Assembly (NCBI RefSeq): GCF_932526225.1
Contig: NC_064036.1
Coordinates: forward strand, 6,021,519-6,085,518
Origin: Nematostella vectensis
Lineage: Eukaryota; Cnidaria; Anthozoa; Actiniaria; Edwardsiidae
Length of the DNA: 64,000 bases
Direction of reading: 5' to 3'
Position 1 is the first letter of the stretch. The number at the start of each line of letters is the position of its first letter. Both the position numbers and the translations under genes were made by a program. Shown piece after piece: positions 1 through 20,125 of the stretch. Below the pieces are notes generated by a model. It made no database searches. It was not told where the DNA came from and was given only the letters and a program-made list of their open reading frames with translations.

Positions 1-36
1 CGACAGTTTGGGCTTTTTGATTCTATTCGGTAAGTA

Positions 37-500
37 TGTCAGGTACGGTAATACGCGCAGCAGAATCATACAACTTTTGTGGCAGCATTTGCCCAAAAAG
101 TGCGAAGGCGATGTTGCGCGTTTTACTACCGGCGCACAAACAAAAGCAAAAGATAGAATTGTTCTTGCTGTTGATCCGCCATCGTTTTCCTTTCGACTTT
201 CGTTTAACCAATCACAAACCTTATTGCAACTGCATGCGTATGCTTGACGTCTTTTTGCTGCGAGACAAGTTGTGTTAATGTAGTAATCATGGAGCTACAT
301 CTCCGAGTTTTGTTGCAAAAAGTAGAACCATCTTCTACTTTCTACAGCAAACTTTTTCATCTTGCAACAAACAATTTTCTGCCACAAAAGTTGGCGCGCC
401 GGTAGTAAAACGAGCAACGTCACTTACTAACTTTTTGCAGCAATGCCGCCTCAAAAGCTGTACGATTTTGCTGCTCGTATTACCGTACCTTTGGGATTCG
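37..500. repeat. Inverted-repeat element, two diverged arms
   Basis: The stretch at about 37-155 and the reverse complement of about 380-500 are homologous. Both contain GGTACGGTAATACG, then a CAGCA-type stretch, and end near TTTTACTACCGGCG. Short frames on opposite strands therefore read similar peptides (RYGNT, then DVARFTTGA). The arms are roughly three-quarters identical by eye. This fits the ends of an old foldback or MITE-type DNA element. No transposase frame and no target-site duplication were found. Confidence 0.6.
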
Positions 501-546
501 GGGCTTATCAAATCAACCAACATAGCTAGATAGAAAGTCAAAAAGG

Positions 547-870
547 CAGCTCGGATAATATCTTCAATTCCATTCTAACTGATCAAAATATTATCCTGCT
601 GTTTACACTATGACTTGCTTGTGAAAAAAGACTCTGTATCAGCATGATCTAAAACTAGACCCTGCGTGCAGGGGATACTGGGATTGCATGTGCAATCTGC
701 AATTTGTTTGGGCCCCCTTAACTTTGATAAACCATATCTAAAATGTGTCAAGGCCATATTATAACACTGCTTGGGGTAAGAAACACCAGAAAAATGTTAT
801 GTGTAAACAGCAGGATAATATAATAATATTTTGATCAGTTAGAACGGATTTGAATATATTATCCGAGCTG
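547..870. mobile_element. MITE with ~60-bp terminal inverted repeats
   Basis: The left end begins CAGCTCGGATAATAT and the right end is its reverse complement. The inverted repeats run about 60 bp and share TGATCAAAATATTAT and CCTGCTGTTTACAC. The interior is non-coding. The size (~324 bp) and long inverted repeats indicate a non-autonomous DNA transposon. I could not identify a clear target-site duplication, so the superfamily is not assigned. Confidence 0.75.
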
Positions 871-3188
871 TAATTAGCTCCATCAGCAATCGAGCGATAT
901 ACGTGGACAAATTTATTTTTTGCTTTGATTTTATTTAAACAAAAAGAAAATCCGGCAGAAGTGGCTTGAGGGAGTTTGGGAATAACTTTTCACCCTTTTC
1001 TGAATTTAAGCCTTTAGGCTTGACATCGGGATTTTTGAAAAACCCGAATTTCTGAAAAAAAATCGACGTAGGGGTATAAAACAAGTGTCCCAAACATGAA
1101 TGGGCACAACAAAGAGTAACACATATGTGTTTGGAAGAAGTTTTATTGAAGACTCCGTGACCTAATTGATATTCACAAACGAAGTTTAAAGCACATGCTA
1201 AATAAACAATGCGCTGAGTTGAGTGGGCTCCCTGTGGTCTGCCCTGTCTCCTGCATCGTGGAATCTCAAATCTTTCCACGACAAATCTTTCCACGACGAA
1301 TCTTTCCATGACTTTCAGCAATGGCATTATAGATAGCAAAGCCTTAATTTCATTTGCAGTAATAAAATAGCCAGTCTTGCCTTTTGGACTGCAGGATATA
1401 AGCGATTCTCAGATGAGATTTCATATTCAAGATGGCGACAATCAAGGCTTGTGAGATTAGGAAATGCGCAAAGACTCTTGGGTAATAAAATCCATCACCG
1501 ATTCATTTAACATCAAATGTGATTTTGCATTCAATCTCATTTGTGGCTGTTTTCTAGTCTGACATAAAATAACCGATCTGTTAATTGAAACAGGCTAGCT
1601 ACTTTGACTGAAACGCTTTTTCTGCAACATGAGACAAAGTGATAAATTCAAACGCTTGTCTTTTTGCGAAAGGAACAGTCCAAATCTATATAATATATTA
1701 GTAGTAAAGAAGTAAAGAAAAAAATCCATTGAATAGCTAGTATAAGGAGTTAAGCGTAGAATCCTGCTGCTTATCACTCAAACTTATTGAGGTTCTGTTG
1801 TTTGAAATAAATATATGTTTTGTAGGAGCTGCGATAGATATGTCTTTTATGAGTTTATGACGTCATTTTTGATGCCGCAGTGAGAGTGGTTGTGTAAACT
1901 ACAGATTAGCTTGCCATATTGAGTTTCTCTGTTTTTCATCCTGCCGATATTTGCTCGCCTATTACTAGCACCGTATAGGCTTTCGTATCTTGGTTCTTTT
2001 AGCGCGAGCTTAGATGTCACCTACGTTATATCTTTAACACACTGCCTCTACAACCATTTTCCAACGCCAGACCGTATTGTGAGATGATGTTTACAAAGAG
2101 AACGGAACTAATTTAAATTAGAATGCACTATGCCACGACATAAAATAAAAAAAATCTATTGTGAGAGACTCGAAGAATATATGGTACTCCGATTGTAGTA
2201 CTATCTGTTTAATCTTTCTGCTATCTGTTTTCCCCCATTAAGATGATAGAAAGTAGAAGGCTTTAAGACGAAAAAGACAACATTGCGTTTTCTCGAATGC
2301 TCGAAATGGTGGAATTGATTGGACCTGCAAAAGCCTCTAGGGCAACCCCATGTAGTCTCAGAACAAATTAGAAAAAAGAGTCCTAAATGATTTTCTCGTA
2401 ATCACTTATCGCCCGCGAAGGTCCATCTTTATTGGAACTTCTCTTGCATGGCTTTAAAAAATATAGTACAATAGTATTTTAATGGAAAAATGATAAGTAT
2501 ACTCGGTAACACCCCATCATTGTCATGTTATATAATAATGGGGTAAACTTTTGTCCACAAAATTGATTTCTTTGCGATATTTTTTTATAATTTGAATAAC
2601 CCAAGAACTCGCACAACTTTCTAGACCAGTTTGGTGCAAAGAGATATATATGTATGTGAAAATACTTAACATTTTCAAATAAGGGGTCGAGTAGAAACAG
2701 GTGAAAAAATTATGCGTGCAAATAAATTGTCATTAACTGTTTGTTCACAAATGAATACTTTCTAATAAGTTTAATAGGGGCTTTCCAAATTCCCCGTATA
2801 ATTTCCTTGCCTTACAATCCCCTATGATAGTGAAAGTGATATTGTTTTCCGGCATTCAAAACTCTGCAACGGAAGCCACTTTTTTTCCTTTACTTTATTT
2901 AGATTTTGTTTCTATTACAGGAGAGCATATCATTGCAGGATCCTTTTTGCGACCGAATTGTTTTTAAATGTGATGACGTAGTTGCGACTGGGTCCTACGC
3001 CGAATAGAGCCCGACTACCGGGGAAGAGTTTGCGACGTAATTATAATATACCATAAAACCAGCTGCTGAAGCGAAGTGACAGCCAAAAAGCTCTAGCCAG
3101 ATATTTCATCGGTAGCAATTGCACAGTTCGGGAACAACGTCTTTGGTTGTTTCTTTCGGAATTACACAAGCTCTAGGGAATTGTGGAG
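871..3188. other. Non-coding, no gene recognised
   Basis: AT-rich sequence with only short random frames. I see no convincing exon, RNA gene or complete mobile element. The last few hundred bases could be promoter or 5' UTR of the possible gene whose ATG is at 3189; a TGACGTA motif, similar to a CRE half-site, lies near 2973. Confidence 0.5.
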
Positions 3189-8706
<5,518 letters not shown>

Positions 8707-10642
8707 CTGCTGCGATTGCGTTGGCTGTGTCCTGTATTGTCAAGAATGGCTTGGTTGAGCAGTTGAGCAGTGCGTTTCACAAATGAAATATTCTTTTGGA
8801 AGCTGTAAGATTCTTAGGAATCTCAAACAAAACGGAATATTCTGAGGAAACCAAAATAAACTAGATAGTTTAAACGTGTTATTCTGGTAAACACGCGACA
8901 CCGAAACCTTCCCAAGATGCATTGCACAGTAGTTTTTACAATTAGTAATGGTCTTAACTGATCGAAGACATTTGTTAGCAACTTTTAAAATCTGTTTAAG
9001 CTATATTTGTACAAATGAGATTTTGTTATAACTTACCCGTAGTTGAAATGGCAACAAAAGCAATGCATTATGGGTTGGGTGATTTGGCCCCTTACTAATG
9101 AATGAGTCGGCAAATCGTACTGTACCCTGTCCCCAAAAATATGCTAGCTGTAATGTATTCTTTTTTCGAGCTTAGCTTCGTGAAAAACGATACAAATAAC
9201 TAAAAAGTACGATTTCGGTTTTTCCTAAAATCTTTAGGGGGTTTGAGTTTCGCGTTTCAATTATCGCAAACATAATCAATGGTTCGTCGCCTGGTTATAA
9301 GACGACGCTCCCTACCGTGGCCAAGCTAACATAGCTTATTAGCATGCGAGATTCCACAGTTCAGTTTATTCACAAGAATTATATTACTAGTAGGATTTAA
9401 ATTCTCTTATGTGCACTGATGCATTTCTTTACTTTCCTTGTTGGCTAGTGATGTTTATGTCAATTAGAAAGAAAGTTTCTCGCATCCTCATTTATTAACT
9501 ATACAAAAGGTGGCCACGGTAGCGCGCGTCGTATTGTAAAGACACTGGAGCTGACTTGTGTGACTGTTGTGACACTTTTCCCGACGGTTGTTTAATTTTA
9601 TTAAAAATAAAATTATTTTGGAAAATATCATAATCCATAGAATTATACCGAATGGCTTGCATATTCTTTAGAAATAGAATTGAACCGGTTTTATTGTAGG
9701 ATGGAGTGATACGAATGGATTTAATTTCTTTAATGGATTCGACACATTGTGAATCAAGTTGGCTCCAGAGTTCCTAAAGTCATTTGAACAAATGATAGTT
9801 ATATTAAGATCTCTGTATCTATAGAATATCTAGACATCGCATATTTCCGCATGACAACCAAAGGTATCACGAGCATGGGTTCTTATCAGGCATCATCTTT
9901 ATGCCTTCGGGCGTTCGTTTGGACCCCTTGGAGGTCACGTGACTAGAATTTTTAAAAGTAATTAATTCGCTTGCCAATATTCGCTCTAGAGATATTAAAC
10001 TTATAATTTGTTATTTTTTGTATTCTGGTAGCATAACTAGAATGATGGCTATGTTCCCTATGCCTATCCTGTTGTTCACAGGTTCCCGTCCTCTTTATAC
10101 CTCTTATTCCTGCAGTTGTAACACGTAACAACGGTGCTGCGTGTATTGCAGACCGTAGTATTAAGAAGGAGTAGGGGCGCATTCATAGGTATTATATAGA
10201 AAAAGTATAATGTTGGCGATCCTTCAATAAGAAATGACCTGAATCCCTAGCTACGTTCTTGAACCTCGCAGCCCTTACTTACGCCAGGCGACGATCTAGC
10301 CTTGTCAGCAATGCCATGTTTGCGCACATACGGCTACGGCTTATAAGCTATGTCCGCACAGACATGAATAACCGAATCATAGCTTGCACGTTTTAAGAAA
10401 TAATTTTGGCTTTATATAAACCCTATAAATATAAAAACGATGTGTAAGCCAACATTCGTGACAGGGGAAAGATATCACCTTTCTGACACTGTTTGTTCTT
10501 CTTGACAAGACATAAGAGAGAGGATCATTTTATGTTATCATTAAGGATTTAGACGCTAGCAAGCAAAGTCCACGACAATGTGACCGGCTTCACATGAATA
10601 TTAATATATCGTCGAAAACAATCAACACATCACTGGGTCAAA
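8707..10642. other. Intergenic region upstream of the aminopeptidase gene
   Basis: No gene seen. A fragment of the dispersed GGCCACGGTAGCGCGCGTCG family lies at ~9510-9535, and a fragment at ~10160-10240 resembles 21390-21460. The last ~100 bp should hold the promoter and 5' UTR of the aminopeptidase. No clear TATA box was identified. Confidence 0.5.
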
Positions 10643-13600
10643 ATGGCGGAACCTGAGCAAGTCCTTTTAGAACCTAAAGGCGATAAAAACCATGAAAAAT
10701 ATGTGGTGAATCCTGGCAAAGGATCTAGTGGTAGATGGCTAACTAAGCTACAACTAGCGCTCCTAGCGTTGCTGGTGATTCTGCTTATTATCATCATCAT
10801 TATCCTGGCTGCAGTCCTTGGAGTTGAGCGAGCGAAGAACCAGAGAGAAAGTAAGTGGTACATATCTCTCTGTGCTAGGTACAGCATATGCAAGTATCCA
10901 CGATCCCATTTAATCAAGTATCAGATGGATTTATTGTTTTTGAGCAGATGCAAGAGTTGAGGATTGTGTGATTTTTTAGGAGCGTCGGGTACAGTGGTTT
11001 GTTTTGCATTTTATTTAAATTCAAATGGCGTTCATTATCTCACTTTTGGAATTTTATGGAATATGGTATATCTCCTATTTTTATATATTTGTGGAAAATC
11101 TAGACAGTATTCTATTCCATATCGTTAAACTCTAACTTAGGTTCCAGAAATAATGCAATATTTAGCTTTGTATCGCTTGAACTTTATACTCGTAATTCAA
11201 GTGCTCGCACGTCACTCCCTGTAGCTTACAAATACCGACTTTGAGCCGCTATGTGATATCTTAATATCATACACAGTAGCGTGATTCGAATCATAGCTCA
11301 AAATAGCGTATAAAATGTTTATTTTTGCGTTGAAGAGGTTGTGTAACTGTGTAATCGAAGCCGCACCTTACGAAATGTCACAGGTGCACGAGTTATAACC
11401 GCCAAGTAGCTGGTCCTTCAACAACATGAATTAAATACTCCACGCTTCGTCGCTGTGACTGAATAAAAAAGCGTGCGGGGGTAAATTTCTATTTGGAACT
11501 GCTTGTATTCAAAATTGAAATTAGCTCAGATACGGTCATTGAATGTAACACTGCATGCGATCGAAACTCTTTCTGACAGCGAAATGTTGCGTGACGTGTG
11601 GCTCGTCACGCAATGTTGATAGTGCAATGACTTGGTAATAGGTGATAAAAACACTTGTGTCTCCCATTTGTTCTTTTGCAATGACAGAATTCGTTTTCTT
11701 AATTTTGATTAAATATAAAGGAGTATTAGTTATATAAAGGAGTATCAGTATCAGGTGCTTTGGAAATTAGTTATAAAAACAAGAAAACAAGATATAGCTC
11801 ATGACTACGATAGAGAAGTTTAGCTCGATGAGCTTGGCATGTTTTTTTAGATGGACCCCTTCGCAGCCTCTCCCCCCTCCCCCCCCCCCAGCGGTCGGTC
11901 CAAAAATGTTCTTGACGACTGAAGCCAGCCAAGGCGAGTGTTACATGAGTATATCCTTCGCGGCCAAGTGGAGACTCGGTTTCTATTGACAATATATATG
12001 TATATAATTGGGCTTGTACTGGCAGTTGTTTTTTTTGACATTAAAATGGGAGCCTTAAACACGCACCAAATATTTCGGAATTTCGGGAAGTGACCGCTTG
12101 AAAGAAGTACTACTTTAACTTTTACTACTTTAACGATGGACCCAAAGTTTTATTTTATCCCAGTGGAATAACACCTAATACGGTAGTCTTCCTGCTTTTT
12201 GAGTAAAAAGTGCAAAATTATGCATTTTGTTAAATGCTAAAAGTCATGCGAGCACAAATTGGTATTTTTTTTTCGATTATCAAGCAGGCCAACAGCTTCA
12301 ATATAGATTTAACAAACTGATATTGAACACATTTATTTTTATTTTCCTTAGAAACCGGTATAGCTGGTAAGGACAAAGATGGCGGGAAAACCACCACAGG
12401 GCCTCCATCGGCGAAGATCTGGGACAAGCTTCGCCTCCCGTCCACCATGACGCCTATGCACTACGGTCTGGACATGAACATCGACCCGAACCAGGAGAAG
12501 TTCAGTGGTCACGTGGTCATACACGTCAATGTGACGCGTGAGACCCCGTATGTAATGGTTCATTCGCAAGGTCTCAACATCACTAAAGTGTCCGTCAGGA
12601 ATACTGCGAGCAAAGGTACACATTTTGTTGACTCTGTTTTGTTGACTTTGTTTTGTTTATTTGCTGAGGTGGGGTGCGTTGGCATACATATAGGAAATAA
12701 TTTGGGTGGGTTTCTATTCTTCAGTAAAAATACAGTTTCTGGTTGTCGAAGGGGCAACTCATTCCCTGCCCCCTCCCCCTAGAAACGCGCCGCCTTGCTC
12801 CACTTTGTGTCCCTGGGACTGGTGAATAGAAAGCCGTATAGCTGGTGATTTAATAGGATTCACAGTTGACGTCAAATACCTCGAAAGTCTCGCTATAAAC
12901 CAAAGCTTCCCTCGGAATTGCTTCTTACACTCAGTAGCTCGAACATGCTTTTCTACAAGAAATAGTACATCCATTATGTGCAGTCTTATATGACCTTCTT
13001 TTCGCGACTATAACTCGTTGTTTTAACTGGTTTTGGTTCACATTTGATTTTTTGCACGAAAAGCGATTTTCATCAACAATTTATTTGTCATTTCTCGAAC
13101 ATCCAAATGCGGATCCAGGAGTTTAAAACTGGGGGCGAGCAGGGGGGATTCATTGTTCTATTGTTATTTCTAAGCCAAATATCTGAAAATAGGGGGGACC
13201 GTGGCCCGCTCGGCCCACCCCTAGATCCGCCCCCCGAACATCCGCTAGGACTCAAAAGTAATTTTGACTTAGGGGGTAACGAGCTAACCGAAATGATGAT
13301 CTTCTCTGCTCATATTATGGGAGGGGGGCGCCCTATTTTAAAATTCTAAGTGCTTATGTAATAGAGGAAAACCGCATTATTATTCGAATATCTTTTATTC
13401 AAATTCAAGAAAGTACAAATAAATTCAACAAATTTACTAGTAATAAATAATCCGATCCGTTAGATTCATCAGATGGTAAATAGAAATAAAAGAAAGTTTT
13501 CTGGAAGTTTCCAACTCCCTTAGTCGGGCAACATGTCCCGGTAAACCTCAATCATCGGCCACAGAGGACCCAGTTCCGTCTCTGCCTGACGGAGTTCCTC

Positions 13601-16600
13601 AACGCTTCGTCCCTGGCAAAATAAGTTGTCTGCCATCGACATCATTGCCTTATCGAATTCTAGCAAAAATATTTTTAGTTTCTTTTCGTTTTCTTGCATT
13701 TTGTCTATTTCCTTATTCTCTCTGCATTCAGCTGACTCCTTTTTTAAAAGAAGAAAAGATGTATCCACTTTCTTGTCATCTTCCTCGTTGAGGTCGGGGT
13801 GTGACTTATCATCGCCATCATTGATGTCATGCACAGTCTCCTCTGTGTCTGTTTCGTGTCGATTCTCGTGGTTATGGATGATGGCATCATCTTCAATACT
13901 GTCTCTCTTGCATTCCTCATGCTCTTCACTCGCGTCGTCTTCCTGTAGAACAATATTAATATTAGATTACAGGTTTGGGATATTAATGAAGGTCTTCAGT
14001 GATGTCGTCCATGATCAAGTATCTCGCATAAGCATCACCACGCTCTCGTCACGCTCCATCACGCTTCACGTAACGCCTAACTCACCTCCTTGCCATACCA
14101 GCGCTTGTACGCATAACATCCCATGGCCACTCCGCCTATGGCCAATGCACCAACAGCGGCGTATTTGAAATAGTTTTTGAAAAAAGTGCTCATTTTGTCG
14201 TGAGAAAATACGCGAATTCTTTCGGGTTCAAATGTTCTTGAACTGATCAATTAGAACCTCGTTAACTCTTATGACGGCATAAGATCTGGGTAAGCCTAGC
14301 ACGGCGCGCGCTGACTCCTGGTCAGGATATGTCACGCTATAACTCCTCTCCACTGAGAGTCCGCGTCACCGTTCACCTTTTTCCTTTAACGCCCTAGACG
14401 AACTCGAGGTCAAGAGGCATTTCCTTCACGCACCAAACCAGTATCACGTGACCGAGGTTACGTCAGCACTAAAGCCTTCGCTGATCACTGTGACGTACGA
14501 GTTCGTGGGCGCGTATGGGCAAAGTGTCCTTGGATTGTTCAGGGGGACTTATAAGAAGGCCGATGGAACTGATGCGTAAGTATTTGTACGGACACGAAAG
14601 TATAGGGACATGAATAGAGCAGGTTTTAAAGAAAGTTATTCAGACCAACATTTTACGCCAAAATTTAACAGAAATATGTTGATGCTAAATTCAATGAATA
14701 TGTGTTTTATATAAGGGGATATAAGCTTTCTTTGATTCTTTGAACACTGTATGATCCATTGCTTTAGCCTCAGTACTTAGATGATTAATCCACTTCTTTG
14801 ACGTCTTTTATACCTGCATATAATGAAGTCTCATACTTCATTGACGATATGTGATTGGAAATATCTTATGTACACATTAGCCGGTGGAAATGAATGCTTT
14901 TCGTGACTCGGCATTGAGCGGGAGAGTACAATGGCGGCGTCGTTGATCTTCTTTAATCACCATAGGTATTTCGTCGCAACGCAGTTCGAGCCACACTATG
15001 CGCGCACCGCATTTCCATGCTTTGACGAGCCCGCACTTAAGGCGACGTTCAACACGACCATCACCCACCCAAGCGACATGCAGGCCTTTACCAACGGAGC
15101 ACAAGTAAGCTCCGCTCCTAAGGGGAACCTGACGATGACTAGCTTTGCGACCTCGCCGAAGATGCAAACATACCTAAACGCTTTCGACGTGGGTTACTAT
15201 GAGCTCATGGAAAAGACCAGCAACAGTGGAGTCAAGGTAAATAATTACGTTATTACATGATAGTTTTCTGCTATTTTAATTACAAACAATATAAAGATTT
15301 ATAAAAAAATGTGAAAGTGTTTCCTAAAATTGTTACGAAAGTAACAAGAAGCTGAGTGACACAACACTTAATTGAACCGAATTTGGGCCTTCTGTTTATA
15401 GGTCCGAACGATAGCTCGTCCCGGACGAAAAGATCAGATGCCATACGCTCTGAAGGCAGCAACTGAGTCGTTGAACCAACTGGAGCAGTTTTTTGGCATT
15501 CCCTACCCGCTGCCGAAACTAGGTAAGCCGCGCACTATAGTTTTGTACCGCCTTTCGCCACTCACCTTTTCCAACATTTCATTGATACCTTTTTATTTAA
15601 GCGCCACCTTCAGGACCACACCAAGTGGTTGCTTGATAGAGTCGACCTTTCTTAATGAAGGCCCACAAATGAGGTGGCTGCTTAATGGAGGTTGACTAAG
15701 AGGTGGTCGCAAAAAAGATGTTTGCTCTCACAAAAAATGTTCACAAAAGATGTTTAAAAAAAAAATTAAGGTTGTATCACAGCAAATTTGATTTTCTGCA
15801 TTCTTCGGACTGCAAAGTGGCCCGAGCCGATGACCCGACACCCCTTGGTTCTCTGCTCATCCCTTTGACTGTTATAAATGTGTTTTTGTCAGATTTGATT
15901 GCTACTCCAGAGTGTCTTGTGGCCATGGAGAACTGGGGCCTGATTCATTTCGAGGAAGATGGTTTGTTGTACAAGGAAGAGTTCTCAAATGAAGAAATCA
16001 AACAGAATCTTTTGATTCGCTGGTTGCCTCACGAGATAGCACACATGGTAATTATTGAGAGCACCCGAGCTATGCCATTTCGCGGTTTTTGTAATTACCG
16101 ATTGTGCCTAGGCTAAGAAACCCGCGCCTTTCCTCGGTAGCCGCTGTTGAACTCAGTTCCCCCACATGGGAGTTTTCTCAGAGGACCTTCTACTTTCCGG
16201 AATTTCCACCCTGGTAAATTGCAAGTTACAATGTTTATAGAAGAGAATAGGGTTTCCCCCTTGAACCCGTAACTGAAAGACCATTACCTCCCAGGGGCGT
16301 AGCCAGGATTGGGTGGAGGGATGGGGATCTCTGAATAACAGCTTTAAAAAGTGAAACCTTCCTATTTATATCCTCCCAATACTTCCCTTCAGTATGTTCA
16401 TATCTTTTCCTCGTCAGAGATTTCAAGTCATTATTTTCTATCTGGATGACTTTCCCTCTTTATTTGTTATCTCTTTTAGTGGTTTGGTAACTTGGTTACC
16501 ATGTCCTGGTGGGATGATCTGTGGTTAAACGAGGCGTTTGCCGATTACTACAACTACCACGAGGCTTCTCCTATCAGCAATATGGCATGGAATATGGTAA

Positions 16601-19600
16601 GAAAAAAATCTTAAAACCTAGCGTGGAATATAGTAAGGCAAAACCTCAACACAAATGGACCTAATTCTTCCCGGGGGGTGTAGGGGGGAGATAAAAATCT
16701 GTTAAAAACTGACCGTCCTCGGAAGAACAAAAAGGGACTTTTTTGTTTCATACTTTTTGTAGCCTGCCCAGTTTGTCCAGATCAACGTCGGTTCGTCATT
16801 GGAACTCGATGGGTACGAAAGCTCTCGGCCTGTTGTCGAGCCCGTTAACACCCCATCTCTGTCAATGTTTGACGACATCGTCTACAAAAAGGTTAGTGCA
16901 GCAGACTGGACTACGACAGAGCGTGGCTATGACTTACTTTGTTTGTCGTGGGTGGAGGTGGGGGTAGGGGTAGGAAAGAAGGGGGGGAGGGCTGGGTTCA
17001 GTGCAGCAGACACTAAGAGCGTAGCCAGTACAACTATATCCTGACAGTACATGGCGTGATTGATAATTGCTTGTGACCAGGACCCTCTAGAGTAGGTTTA
17101 AGGTTGAGTGAAAGAGGTCGAAAGAGGGATGAACCAGACTTGTGGTGTTTGTTTTGATAGGGCTCATCTGTAATCCGGATGATTGTTCACAAAATCGGGC
17201 ATGACGTGTTTACTAGGGCCATGAAGGTAAGAAAGAAAAACGATTTTTCATATTGTTATAGCAACAACAACAACCAAAGTAGTGACAACAACATCATAAT
17301 AAGCAACAGCAACAAAATACCACGGTAAAAGATCAGGCCCGTAGCCAGGAGCTCATAAGTAGGGGCAATCATCTGTAAAATATTATTGTCACGGAGTGTC
17401 ACAGGATCAGGCTATTTTAGACGCGCGCGCACGAACGGGCAAATCTGCTACGTTGACGCTGGTGCAAGCGCGCGAGTGACGTGAGGCTGCACGCGCTAAT
17501 TGCAGTTAGGAAGAATATATTTTTATCCATCATACGTCGGTTTTGTTTGTTTACCAAAATAATTGCAAGCTAGAATTCAAAGTCGTAGGTCGGGTTGGAT
17601 TAATACCAAAGAAGAGAGCAATAAAAAGAGCAAAGTACCGAAGAGAGAACATAGCTTTTTGCCTGAGACTGCGCGTTGAGCTCAGCGAAAACGTCAACAC
17701 AAAGGTAGAATCTGATTGGCTCATCCGCGTGTCTAAAAATAGCCTGATTGCCCCTACTTATGAGCCCCTGGTAATCAATCTTGTATTTAAAATGTTATTA
17801 ACATGGTGCTTTTTAACATATATCGATAGTAATAAAGATAATTATTATAAAAAAATTATTTTTATATTCATTTTAAAGATATATTGATGTGCACTGTATA
17901 TCTCCAGCCAACCGTTATATATTTTTGTTTGTTCTGAGCGGACCTTCAAGCCGGGTGGGGGGGGTTCGTCCGAACCTCCCGAACCCCCACTGGCTATTGG
18001 CCTGAAGATGTAAGACAAAACTCTTCGCCATATTGCTCACAGCAACAACAACGCCAAAGAAAAGAACGAAAACACCATCGTCATCAGCGAAAACAACAAC
18101 ACAGTCAACATAATATGTTCACTCTGTTGCTTATTACGCTGTTGTTTATCATATCATACAATTGTCATACACCAGCCGTAATGTCAGCAACATTAGCAGC
18201 AACAACAAACAACAATACAAGATTAATAAAAGAGCGACAATACACCAAGGAATGTCAATCCCTAAATTCCTTGTTCTTTTTCTCTAGAAATATCTCAAAA
18301 AGCATTCCTATGGAAACGCAAACACTAACGATGTTTGGGCTGCGCTAGAATTTGTAAGTAAAGTAAACACGTTTTCTGGTTTAAATGATTCTTTTAACTA
18401 ATTAATGATTAGCTTTATATGAATATTTTTTTAATTTTCTTTAATTAGGTGACCCAAGGTAATGGCATTTACTATAAGAACGTTTTTGAACCGTGGGTCC
18501 AAAACGCTGGGTTCCCTGTGGTCACCATCCGGGAGTCTTCTGGAAAATACATAACGTCTCAGAAGCGATTCTTCTACTTGAAAGACAAGACAGACCAAAC
18601 AAAGTGAGTCAGATTTTCTTGTATAAAAATGGTTATTACTAACGGGAATTATTTTAAATTTTATGGCCCTTAATTTAGAGTAAACGTGCCCAGCAAAATG
18701 TGTGTTGACTCAGAAGGGGGTATTTATGTGTACAGATGGTACATTCCGTTCTCATACGTCACGGGTGCTGATGATGCTCGCGTTCCTCCAGAAACAAACT
18801 TCTCGGTGTGGATTGAACCTTCGAAATCCTCAGGTATTATGCAGATTTTACCATCCTGGCCATCTTTTGTGCTCTGGGATATTCCCAGGAGTCATACATT
18901 CACTATGTATCTCATTCTTTTGCAGTAAACATAACATGGGACGGTAATGGTTGGATCAAGGGGAATTACGGACAGACAGGGTTCTACCGTGTTAACTACC
19001 CCGAGGCAAACTGGGATAACCTCGCGAGACAGCTGGAGGCAACGCCCACTGTAAGATGATATCAATATCAGGCTACCTACCAGAGGCTTTCACTACCAAA
19101 GAGCCACGAACCTGTGACAAGGACTGCGCCAATCAGGCTTGCAGCGGTGCCAATCAAAACTGGGGAGGGTCCGACATTCGCCCCCTACCCCTGCTACGAC
19201 CAATATATATTTCCGTCTAAATTAATTTGATATATATATATTCTTGTTTTGGAAATGATTTTTAGTGATATTTTTACATCATGAAAAGACGTATGTTGCT
19301 GTATGAAGTAGTAGCAGTTTCGTTAATGTAATGTACTTGATCCGCGTCTTTAGGTATTCTCAGAGCTTGACCGTTATGGTTTGATTGATGACTCGTTTAA
19401 CCTAGCAAGGTAAGATTCATAGTCATGTTAAGAATTCCGTCCTTTTCCACATCTATATTCACTATTCCTCAAGTTAATGTCTAGTAGCGCGCAATGCTCT
19501 GTAAAAATTAGCAGGACGACGTAGGCTTCCTTCTTTTTTATTTGATATCTATACGATTAAAACAGAGCCAACATGCTGAATATCACCAAAGCAATGGACA

Positions 19601-20053
19601 TCACGGTGTACCTTACAAAAGAGACGGAGTACCTGCCATGGAAAGGAGCGGAAATGAACCTGAACTACATCAAGAAGATCCTCAAACCTGGTGGTCACAC
19701 CTATCGCCATCTTATGGTAAGTTTGAATAGCAAAGGGACAAAAACGAAAATGAAAGAAACCCTGGTCAACTTCACTTTTCTAATTGTTTTCTCTCAATAC
19801 TTCAAGACAACTTTTGTGAAGAAATATCGATATATCCATCTAAAAACAAAGTTTTATACTTTATCTACTTAGATTTATTTAGATCGAGACTATTAGCAAT
19901 AGCTTCCCCAAATCAGGCAATGAAAACGCATGTATTTTTACAATTGGTGTTTTGCAAAACTGACAAAATAGCGGCTGCCAGAGACCCTTTAAAAGAGCTC
20001 CATAGGATAGGCTAGGCATAGGGTAGGCCTGGAAGTGCCAGGAAATTCCAGGG

Positions 20054-20125
<72 letters not shown>

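Noticed and set aside
13626-14168. 180-codon plus-strand frame
   Set aside because: Antisense of the nested minus-strand gene; it ignores that gene's splice sites and has no domain.
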